From Bacillus sp. FJAT-27916 (GTDB taxonomy: Bacteria; Bacillota; Bacilli; Bacillales; Pradoshiaceae), in contig NZ_LFZV01000001.1 of assembly GCF_001183965.1 (NCBI RefSeq), positions 1,058,594-1,122,593 of the forward strand: a stretch of DNA of 64,000 nt, in the 5' to 3' direction. A program made the position numbers and the translations under genes. A model generated the notes under the pieces. The model was given only the letters and a program-made list of their open reading frames with translations. It was not told the DNA's origin and did not search any database. Numbering within the stretch: position 1 is the stretch's first letter; each line of letters starts with the position of its first letter. Of the stretch, positions 8,940 to 14,239 are shown piece after piece.

Positions 8940-9155
8940 ATGAAAGCGAAGGTCGAAGATTACAAACGATTTGCGGTCACGCTCTTGATAATCAGCTTTT
9001 TCTTCTTCACCGGCTCCGTCCTGCCGAAAGAAGGCGTAAGCATATCATCGAGAGAGATTCTTGTTGCATCAGCAACTGTCGCATTATTCGGGTCCGCAGC
9101 GTTTTTTGGATTATCTGCTAAATATCAAAAGAAAGCAGATGAAGAAGAATACTAA
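8940..9155 (+). CDS. yrhC: YrhC-like small membrane protein
   Basis: A 71-aa protein with two predicted membrane helices: about residues 11-28 (FAVTLLIISFFFFTGSVL) and 40-58 (EILVASATVALFGSAAFFG). Its tail is charged. GGAGAGGAG precedes the ATG at 8940. Gene order (mtnN then yrhC then yrzI) and the two-helix plan identify it as YrhC, a protein of unknown function. A strong terminator follows immediately. Confidence 0.8.
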   Translation: MKAKVEDYKRFAVTLLIISFFFFTGSVLPKEGVSISSREILVASATVALFGSAAFFGLSAKYQKKADEEEY

Positions 9156-9157
9156 CC

Positions 9158-9206
9158 AATACCCAATGAGTCCACATATAAAGTGGCCTTATTGGGTATT
9201 TTTTTA
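9158..9206 (+). terminator. Terminator after yrhC
   Basis: AATACCCAAT (9158-9167) and ATTGGGTATT (9191-9200) form a 10-bp stem, with CCAC/GTGG pairing inside, followed by TTTTTT. It isolates yrhC from the downstream small-peptide locus. Confidence 0.9.
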
Positions 9207-9274
9207 TGGTTTGCTGGGTATAGTGGTACAAGTGCCTGTTTTTATAGAAGTATCAAAAAGTTTTCATTTACCTA

Positions 9275-9303
9275 TTTACTTAGCAGAAATCATTGGATAT
9301 AAT
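9275..9303 (+). promoter_or_regulatory. Sigma-A-like promoter of the yrzI locus
   Basis: TTTACT (9275-9280), a 17-nt spacer and a perfect TATAAT (9298-9303) lie 37 nt upstream of the first small ORF, right after the yrhC terminator. The -10 is ideal and the -35 matches 4 of 6. It would start a transcript near 9310 that carries the whole peptide array. Confidence 0.75.
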
Positions 9304-9339
9304 TTACATGTAAATAATTTCTATGGGAGGTCGAACACA

Positions 9340-9411
9340 ATGACTGTCTTAACTCAAATGGTTCAAATCAAACCTAACAAGTTCATATGGCAAGTTCGGC
9401 CGATGGTTTAG
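9340..9411 (+). CDS. 23-codon leader ORF of the yrzI locus
   Basis: ATG at 9340 is preceded by GGGAGGT with 8-nt spacing, a strong ribosome site, and encodes MTVLTQMVQIK...QVRPMV, 23 residues, ending TAG at 9411. It is the first ORF after the TATAAT promoter and lies upstream of two tandem terminators, the position of a leader peptide in an attenuation system. I do not recognise the sequence. It has no membrane helix and no obvious run of one regulatory amino acid. Real translation is supported only by the start context. Confidence 0.5.
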   Translation: MTVLTQMVQIKPNKFIWQVRPMV

Positions 9412-9450
9412 GCATTTCACACGGATTTAATATTCGTATGTATACAAATA

Positions 9451-9485
9451 AACCGCAGTGCTGAATGATGCTCTGCGGCTTTTTA
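9451..9485 (+). terminator. Leader terminator T1 of the yrzI locus
   Basis: CCGCAG (9453-9458) pairs with CTGCGG (9473-9478) around a 14-nt loop, then CTTTTTAC. The stem is modest. Its 3' arm can instead pair with the 5' arm of T2. Confidence 0.6.
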
Positions 9486-9531
9486 CGCTTTCAAAACATA
9501 AGAAGTCTGAGGGACAGGTGTGCCCTTTTGG

Positions 9532-9559
9532 AAACCGCAGAGTAAATCTGCGGTTTTTT
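9532..9559 (+). terminator. Leader terminator T2 of the yrzI locus
   Basis: AAACCGCAGA (9532-9541) and TCTGCGGTTT (9547-9556) form a perfect 10-bp stem with a GTAAA loop, extending into a run of six T. It lies between the promoter and the peptide array, so readthrough is needed for array expression unless another promoter exists. Confidence 0.85.
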
Positions 9560-9595
9560 GTGCGAAAGCGGCTAGGAACCGAAAAGGAGGAGTTC

Positions 9596-9667
9596 ATGAT
9601 GATTGTTAAGGCTGGTAAGGGAATTTTAACGAAGGAATCTAAAAATACGGGAGGTGAATACACATGA
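9596..9667 (+). CDS. Second 23-codon ORF, overlapping the first yrzI
   Basis: AAAAGGAGG at 9582-9590 lies 5 nt before ATGATG (9596/9599). The ORF encodes MMIVKAGKGIL...TGGEYT, 23 residues, and ends with TGA at 9665-9667, overlapping the ATG of the first YrzI gene (9664) as ATGA. Its last codons run through the ribosome site of that gene (GGGAGGTGAATACAC), so its translation would affect or couple to YrzI-1 synthesis. Product not recognised; no homologous copy precedes units 2 or 3. Confidence 0.5.
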   Translation: MMIVKAGKGILTKESKNTGGEYT

Positions 9668-9798
9668 GGATCAATATGATTTTGTTTACCATTACGGTTC
9701 AAACAAATAGGCTCTCACGCGGGGAATATATCGAGATGAAAGCCGCCAAAAACGACATGCTTGATTGCAAAGCAAACTCGTTCACCAGGTTGTTCTAA
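9664..9798 (+). CDS. yrzI: YrzI family small protein, copy 1
   Basis: A 44-aa peptide starting MRINMILFTITVQTNRLSRG and ending ANSFTRLF. The short hydrophobic N-terminus (about residues 4-12), then a charged helix-prone stretch, fits the small YrzI family (Bac_small_yrzI, about 45-50 aa), as does the position after yrhC. The family was proposed to be sporulation-linked because many members carry an EIxxE motif resembling GPR cleavage sites; here the corresponding EYIEMK is only a partial match. GGGAGGTGA precedes the ATG. It is the first of three tandem copies; copies 1 and 3 encode identical proteins. Function uncertain. Confidence 0.8.
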   Translation: MRINMILFTITVQTNRLSRGEYIEMKAAKNDMLDCKANSFTRLF

Positions 9799-9835
9799 TG
9801 CCAATGTGAAATAAAAAAGAAAGAAGGGGTTAATC

Positions 9836-9913
9836 ATGAAAAAAACATTGCAGTTCCGCCAAACATTTATTGGAGGTATAAGGATGGTGCGTAAATGCGA
9901 CTACAGGAGGTGA
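9836..9913 (+). pseudogene. Micro-ORF of unit 1, frameshifted
   Basis: It has the same start context as in units 2 and 3 (GAAGGGGTTAATC before ATGAAAAAA). One T is missing after the A-run (AAAAAAACATTG against AAAAAAATCATTG in unit 2). The reading frame changes after codon 3, giving a 25-residue MKKTLQFRQ... product that runs into the next yrzI ribosome site (TGA at 9911-9913). Either this copy is broken, or the A-run makes it a slippage or sequencing-error site. Confidence 0.6.
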
Positions 9914-9919
9914 AAATAC

Positions 9920-10054
9920 ATGAGGATCAATATGATTTTGTTTACCATTACGATTCAACCAAATAAGCTTTCTCGCGGGGAATATATCGAGATGAAGGCT
10001 GCCAAAAACGACATGCTTGATTGCAAAGCAAACTCGTTCTCCAGGTTGTTCTAA
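9920..10054 (+). CDS. yrzI: YrzI family small protein, copy 2
   Basis: 44 aa. It differs from copies 1 and 3 at four positions: V12I, T14P, R16K and T41S. The rest, including EYIEMKAAKNDML, is identical. CAGGAGGTG precedes the ATG at 9920. Downstream, 37 nt after the stop, lies the intact 19-codon micro-ORF of this unit. Mostly conservative changes among copies suggest each remains a functional coding sequence. Confidence 0.8.
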   Translation: MRINMILFTITIQPNKLSRGEYIEMKAAKNDMLDCKANSFSRLF

Positions 10055-10091
10055 TGCCAAAGTGAAATAAAAAAGAAAGAAGGGGTTAATC

Positions 10092-10151
10092 ATGAAAAAA
10101 ATCATTGCAGTTCCGCCAAACATTTATTGGAGGTATAAGGATGGTGCGTAA
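10092..10151 (+). CDS. 19-codon micro-ORF of unit 2 (S1025-like candidate)
   Basis: ATG at 10092 is preceded by GAAGGGG with 7-nt spacing and encodes MKKIIAVPPNIYWRYKDGA, then TAA. Unit 3 carries a homologue that differs by a whole-codon insertion and keeps MKKIIAV, IYW and YKD, evidence of selection at the protein level. In B. subtilis the yrzI operon mRNA holds a 17-codon ORF, S1025, inside which the ribosome-associated endoribonuclease Rae1 (YacP) cuts in a translation-dependent way. Position and size match that element; I cannot align the sequences from memory. Confidence 0.6.
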   Translation: MKKIIAVPPNIYWRYKDGA

Positions 10152-10176
10152 ATGCGACTACAGGAGGTGAAAATAC

Positions 10177-10311
10177 ATGAGGATCAATATGATTTTATTT
10201 ACCATTACGGTTCAAACCAATAGGCTCTCACGCGGGGAATATATCGAGATGAAAGCCGCCAAAAACGACATGCTTGATTGCAAAGCAAACTCGTTCACCA
10301 GGTTGTTCTAA
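10177..10311 (+). CDS. yrzI: YrzI family small protein, copy 3
   Basis: 44 aa, identical in protein sequence to copy 1, with only synonymous differences (for example TTG to TTA at codon 7 and ACA to ACC at codon 14). CAGGAGGTGAAAATAC precedes the ATG at 10177. It is followed 37 nt later by the third micro-ORF. The synonymous-only divergence from copy 1 supports real translation. Confidence 0.8.
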   Translation: MRINMILFTITVQTNRLSRGEYIEMKAAKNDMLDCKANSFTRLF

Positions 10312-10348
10312 TGCCAATGTGAAATAAAAAAGAAAGAAGGGGTTAATC

Positions 10349-10411
10349 ATGAAAAAAATCATTGCCGTTATTCAGTCAAAAATTTATTGGACTTATAAGG
10401 ATAGTGCGTAA
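10349..10411 (+). CDS. 20-codon micro-ORF of unit 3 (S1025-like candidate)
   Basis: ATG at 10349 after GAAGGGGTTAATC encodes MKKIIAVIQSKIYWTYKDSA, then TAA. Compared with unit 2 it has one extra codon and several replacements in the middle, while both ends are conserved. The GCA/GCC difference at alanine 6 is synonymous. No membrane segment or known domain. This is the last intact ORF of the array. Confidence 0.6.
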   Translation: MKKIIAVIQSKIYWTYKDSA

Positions 10412-10635
10412 AGGCTATACTCGGTTAATCATGGCAGGAGGAGACGTCTTTTGAACAGAGAATAAGGCGGACTAGTTCCGTCTTATCTATAAAAAAGCTC
10501 TGTTACTCTTAAGTGTGGATTTTCGCTGCAGGTTTAAAAACATAAGGCGGTCGGAGCTAATCATCGCGGGAGTTAACAGCTTGAAATATTAACGCGGTAT
10601 TTCTACATCCAATGTTCACCTTAAGCGAGCCATAA
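10412..10635 (+). other. Structured, ORF-poor tail of the yrzI array
   Basis: No convincing gene. GGTTAATCATG at 10423-10433 resembles the micro-ORF start of the repeat units, but only 7 codons follow (MAGGDVF), so it may be a decayed fourth unit. AACAGAG (10454-10460) can pair with CTCTGTT around an inner ATAAGGCGGA/TCCGTCTTAT stem (about 10462-10490). The region ends at the bidirectional terminator at 10636-10678. Confidence 0.5.
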
Positions 10636-10678
10636 AAATAAAAAACTTATGCCCAATCTGAGCATAAGTTTTTTATTT
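10636..10678. terminator. Bidirectional terminator between yrzI array and yjcZ-like gene
   Basis: A perfect 17-bp inverted repeat, arms 10636-10652 and 10662-10678 (AAATAAAAAACTTATGC and its complement), with a 9-nt loop and A/T tracts on both sides. It serves the plus-strand array and the convergent minus-strand small gene, whose stop codon it overlaps. Confidence 0.92.
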
Positions 10679-10853
10679 ACTTAGGCGGCGGACCATAATA
10701 GCCTCCTCCCCAGAAGACCCAGAAGCCAAAGATGATCAGCAGAATGAACAAGATAACCCAGATAGCATATCCTGCTCCGAATCCTCCGCCGCAAGGAGGC
10801 GGTGGACAGTAGCCTGGCCCTAATCCGGGACCGCCGAATCCATAAGGGTACAT
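10677..10853 (-). CDS. YjcZ-like small glycine-rich membrane protein
   Basis: A 58-aa protein, MYPYGFGGPGLGPGYCPPPP..., with a Gly/Pro/Cys-rich head and one transmembrane helix (YAIWVILFILLIIFGFWVFW, about residues 29-48). Its short tail, GGGYYGPPPK, is again Gly/Pro/Tyr-rich. The tiny single-helix G/F/Y-rich plan fits the YjcZ/'tiny TM bacilli' sporulation peptides. AAGGAGGGG lies at good spacing before the ATG at 10853. It is transcribed toward the yrzI array and divergently from sigK. Exact subfamily and function are unknown; a spore-coat or late-sporulation role is inference. Confidence 0.75.
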   Translation of the reverse strand: MYPYGFGGPGLGPGYCPPPPCGGGFGAGYAIWVILFILLIIFGFWVFWGGGYYGPPPK

Positions 10854-11024
10854 AATATCCCCTCCTTATATTTGATTATTGGCAATATATGTCTTGTGCG
10901 GAAGAAAAGATTGGGCTGATGCCCGAGTTTTAGTTATTTTCATCAGTACATGCAAGGCAGGGTTCCTTCTGTCATACATATCTTAGTAGGCGACCTGGTT
11001 GAATACAGGAAGGAGATGATTCGT

Positions 11025-11741
11025 TTGACAGGGTTATTGGCAGCTTTCGGATACTTCGTCAAGGAATTGATTTTTCTCGTTTCATATGTCAAGAATAACG
11101 CCTTCCCACAGCCATTGTCGGCTAGTGAGGAGAAAGCATGCCTTGAAAAGATGGCTCAGGGAGATGCTGAAGCAAGAAATCTCCTGATTGAGCATAATTT
11201 GCGGCTTGTCGCCCATATTGTGAAGAAATTCGAGAATACAGGGGAGGACACGGAGGATTTAATCTCCATTGGCACAATTGGCTTAATTAAGGCCATTGAG
11301 TCCTATTCATCTGGAAAAGGAACAAAATTAGCTACATATGCGGCTCGCTGCATAGAGAATGAAATATTGATGCATCTGAGAGTCATCAAGAAGACGAAAA
11401 AGGATGTATCGCTTCATGATCCTATCGGACAGGATAAGGAGGGAAATGAGATTTCCTTGCTCGATATCCTGAAATCTGAATCTGAGGATGTCATTGACAC
11501 CATACAGCTTAATATGGAGCTCGAGAAGGTGAAGAAGTACATTGATGTCCTGGATGACCGGGAAAAGGAAGTCATCGTCGGGCGCTTTGGACTTGATTTA
11601 AAGAAGGAGAAGACCCAGCGGGAGATTGCGAAGGAATTAGGCATTTCGAGAAGCTATGTTTCCAGAATAGAAAAACGTGCTTTAATGAAAATGTTTCATG
11701 AATTCTACCGGGCTGAGAAGGAAAGAAGAAAGCAAAAATAG
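11025..11741 (+). CDS. sigK: Sporulation sigma factor K, uninterrupted
   Basis: A 238-aa pro-sigma-K that directs late mother-cell transcription. The N-terminal pro-sequence ([19 protein letters not shown]) is normally removed by SpoIVFB before [10 protein letters not shown]. Region 2 contains [18 protein letters not shown] and [20 protein letters not shown]. Region 4 carries the helix-turn-helix [21 protein letters not shown] chose TTG at 11025 because AGGAAGGAG lies 9 nt before it and the protein then begins like known SigK; the ATG at 11016 touches the ribosome site. The gene is continuous, without a skin-type element. A CATACATA at 10973-10980 resembles a sigma-E -10, without a clear -35. 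Confidence 0.95.
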   Translation: MTGLLAAFGYFVKELIFLVSYVKNNAFPQPLSASEEKACLEKMAQGDAEARNLLIEHNLRLVAHIVKKFENTGEDTEDLISIGTIGLIKAIESYSSGKGTKLATYAARCIENEILMHLRVIKKTKKDVSLHDPIGQDKEGNEISLLDILKSESEDVIDTIQLNMELEKVKKYIDVLDDREKEVIVGRFGLDLKKEKTQREIAKELGISRSYVSRIEKRALMKMFHEFYRAEKERRKQK

Positions 11742-11746
11742 CACAC

Positions 11747-11776
11747 AAACGGACAAAACTACCTGTCCGTTTTTCT
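11747..11776 (+). terminator. Terminator after sigK
   Basis: AAACGGACA (11747-11755) pairs with TGTCCGTTT (11764-11772) across an 8-nt loop, followed by TTCTT. It suggests the downstream exporter has its own promoter or relies on readthrough. Confidence 0.85.
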
Positions 11777-11833
11777 TGCGTTCAAGGAAATAATACGAGT
11801 ACGTCGCAAGGAAGACGATTGAGGTGGTTTAGT

Positions 11834-14053
11834 TTGAACAAGATGGAGTCCTTATATGGACGTTTCTCAAGGAAGGTCATTAACCATTCGAAGGCGATTC
11901 TCGTTCTATGGGGATTGATTTTTATCGGAAGCCTGCTGCTTACCCCTGTCTTTTTCAGCCGATTAACTCCGCCGCAGCTTGTTGTGGAAGGGTCCCCTTC
12001 ATATATGGCTGAGAAACTGTGGGAGAAGGAATTTGCTGGTCAAATAGAGGAACAGGCAATACTTGTATTTCATTCAGATCGCTATGTGATGGAGTCACCG
12101 ATCTATAAACAAACAGTCGATAAGGTATTGCGGAAGGTCGGGGTACTCCATGGGGTTTACCAGATTGTCTCGCCATATGATGAGCTGTCATTGACAGCCG
12201 TTCCTTATTCGACCGACGGACATACAAGCTATGCGGTCCTCTTACTGGAGGCAGATGGAAAAGCTGCATTGGAAATCAGCGGTGAAATAAAGAAAATCCT
12301 TGCTGAGAATAAGGGCTTGGAGATGTATTTAACAGGGAAGACGGCTGCCGTTCAGGACTTATCTGCTATGGTCAAAAAGGATTTAACACAGGCGGAGAGA
12401 ACCGCACTGCCGGTTGTGCTCATTATCCTGCTTTTTGTCTTTGGCTCAGTTACAGCAGCCCTTATTCCTATCCTGCTCGGTATTGCTGGTGTATTTATTT
12501 CATTTGGAATACTAGCTCTCCTTGGAATCGAAAATATAGATATGTTTGTCCCGAGTGTCGTCAGTATGATTGGCCTTGGGCTCGGTATTGATTATTCCTT
12601 ATTCATACTGATGAGATATAAGGAGGAGTGCCGGACAGCTTCCCGGGCAGAAGCACTCGTGAGATCAATGGCCACAAGCGGTAAATCGGTCATTATGTCG
12701 GGGCTGACGGTCATGTCCTCTCTTGCCGGTCTCCTGTTAATCAAAGCCAGTCTTTTCTTTAATATCGCGATAGGCACCTTTATGACAATTGGTGTTCTGC
12801 TTGCCTTATCCGTGACCTTTTTGCCTGCCCTTTTGCATATACTTGGTGGCCGCATTGATTATCTGCCAATTCGTAGAAAAAAGAGATATGAGCAAAGGCA
12901 TAGGCTGTACAGGTGGACAAAGCATATTATGGCAAAGCCAGGCCTTTATTTAGGGGGAAGCCTGTTCCTCCTTTTTATCATGATGCTGCCAGCCTTCAGT
13001 TTGCATTTGAAGACAGATATTAGTGATAAGGCGTTGGAAGAGTATTCATCTGGGAAAGGAAATGCCTTGCTAGAAAAGAACATTTCATCCGGAATTTATG
13101 CACCTGTTTATTTCATCTATCAATCGGAGGAAGGTCAATTGACAGATGTGGACCTTGATAGGATGGCGCAGATGACAGCTGAATTAAAGGGTGAATCAAG
13201 TGTGGCAAATGTCATTTCGGTCACTGATATCCTGATGGACCTAATGGGAGTTGTGAGTGCGGAAGGACTGCAGGAGCTGGCAGCTATGGCGGATGATCAA
13301 GAGATGTTTTCTATGCTGGTGAATAAGGACTTGAGCATGTCTCCAATTATGATTACGTTAAAGAATGCTCCAGATGACCCAGCTTCCGTTCAGTTTATCA
13401 AAACCTTACGGGAGAGATACGGGGAAGAAATGATGCATAACAAGGTTTATATCGGCGGTATGGCCTCCATGATTGCCGATATTCATCGCGAAACGATGAA
13501 CAAGACGCCAGCTGCCGCGTGCTTAATATTAGCGATATCCTTTTTGCTGCTGACACGGGCTTTCCGGAGTCTGCTCATCCCATTGAAAGCTATTGCACTG
13601 AATTTGGTTTGTATCCTCGCATCTATTGGAGCGGCTGTTCTCGTCTTTCAATATGGATGGGGAGAGCAGCTGTTTTCATTTGAAGCTACTGGCTATGTGC
13701 AGTCCTATTTGCCGGTCTTATCCTTTGCAATCCTATTTGGCCTTTCGATGGACTACGAGGTCTTTTTGGTGAGCAGGATTCGGGAGGAAAGAGAGCGGGG
13801 CATGCTGGAAGAAGAAGCAATTGCGAAAGGGATCGAATATACTGGTCCATTCATCACGCAGGCAGCGTTGATCATGATGGTTGTGTTCCTTGCCTTTTTG
13901 TTCACTCATATGCTTGAAGTTAAGCAGCTCGGCTTCATGCTTTTTGTTGCTGTCCTGCTCGATGCAACCATCATCCGGCTGATTCTTGTGCCAATTATGC
14001 TGAAGTTGATGGGAAAATGGAATTGGTGGATTCCGAAAAGGAGAGAAAGCTGA
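11834..14053 (+). CDS. MMPL/RND family membrane transporter
   Basis: A 739-aa protein with the duplicated RND layout: first helix near residues 20-40 (ILVLWGLIFIGSLLLTPVFF), an extracellular domain, then six clustered helices from about residue 190. The same pattern repeats in the second half (helices from about 375 and 555). GLGIDYSLFILMRYKEE and FGLSMDYEVFLVSRIREE are the paired GxxxDY motifs in the fourth helix of each half, which carry the proton-relay aspartate. The family exports lipids, drugs or peptides; the substrate here is unknown. Start TTG 11834 lies 6 nt after GAGGTGG. Its presumed terminator has been split by the insertion sequence downstream. Confidence 0.85.
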   Translation: MNKMESLYGRFSRKVINHSKAILVLWGLIFIGSLLLTPVFFSRLTPPQLVVEGSPSYMAEKLWEKEFAGQIEEQAILVFHSDRYVMESPIYKQTVDKVLRKVGVLHGVYQIVSPYDELSLTAVPYSTDGHTSYAVLLLEADGKAALEISGEIKKILAENKGLEMYLTGKTAAVQDLSAMVKKDLTQAERTALPVVLIILLFVFGSVTAALIPILLGIAGVFISFGILALLGIENIDMFVPSVVSMIGLGLGIDYSLFILMRYKEECRTASRAEALVRSMATSGKSVIMSGLTVMSSLAGLLLIKASLFFNIAIGTFMTIGVLLALSVTFLPALLHILGGRIDYLPIRRKKRYEQRHRLYRWTKHIMAKPGLYLGGSLFLLFIMMLPAFSLHLKTDISDKALEEYSSGKGNALLEKNISSGIYAPVYFIYQSEEGQLTDVDLDRMAQMTAELKGESSVANVISVTDILMDLMGVVSAEGLQELAAMADDQEMFSMLVNKDLSMSPIMITLKNAPDDPASVQFIKTLRERYGEEMMHNKVYIGGMASMIADIHRETMNKTPAAACLILAISFLLLTRAFRSLLIPLKAIALNLVCILASIGAAVLVFQYGWGEQLFSFEATGYVQSYLPVLSFAILFGLSMDYEVFLVSRIREERERGMLEEEAIAKGIEYTGPFITQAALIMMVVFLAFLFTHMLEVKQLGFMLFVAVLLDATIIRLILVPIMLKLMGKWNWWIPKRRES

Positions 14054-14104
14054 GATGGAAATTTTACTTTCCTTCAGCTCAAAGGAATAGTACACTGTAA
14101 GAAG

Positions 14105-14124
14105 AAAAGCACCCAGGGACTTAG
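14105..14124 (+). terminator. Left half of a terminator split by the IS
   Basis: AAAAGCACCCA (14105-14115) would pair with TGGGTGTTTTT (15827-15837) on the far side of the insertion sequence (one G-U pair), with loop GGGACTTAGT and a long T-rich tail. The intact structure would have been the exporter's terminator. The IS now separates the two arms by about 1.7 kb. Confidence 0.7.
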
Positions 14125-14155
14125 GAGGGCACTGAAAAAGTCCTTAAATCTTACT

Positions 14156-14200
14156 AAAGCCCCTGTTCCTTCAATCTATGGAAGGAACAGGGGCTTTTTT
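14156..14200 (+). terminator. Inward terminator at the left IS end
   Basis: A 17-bp perfect stem (14156-14172 with 14181-14197, AAAGCCCCTGTTCCTTC) followed by TTT, 40 nt upstream of the transposase start. It would block transcription entering from the exporter gene. Confidence 0.9.
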
Positions 14201-14239
14201 GTCGAATTCTTACCTTATCACAAAAAAGTGGGTGTAACG

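Larger units (their letters stand above)
9664..10411 (+). repeat. Three tandem ~257-bp units of the yrzI/micro-ORF array
   Basis: The yrzI copies start at 9664, 9920 and 10177, a period of 256 and 257 bp (the difference is one missing T in unit 1). Each unit holds a ribosome site, a 44-codon yrzI, a short spacer with AGAAAGAAGGGGTTAATC, and an ATGAAAAAA micro-ORF. The units are nearly identical over most of their length, so they arose by recent duplication or are kept alike by gene conversion. Confidence 0.95.

Noticed and set aside
9830-10123. 97-codon minus-strand ORF across yrzI copy 2
   Set aside because: It is opposite the repeat unit, lacks a ribosome site, and the plus-strand frames show synonymous-type variation.
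9664-10411. Regular ~257-bp repeats considered as a CRISPR array or phage repeat
   Set aside because: The repeated units are coding, far longer than CRISPR repeats, have no unique spacers, and no cas genes are near.
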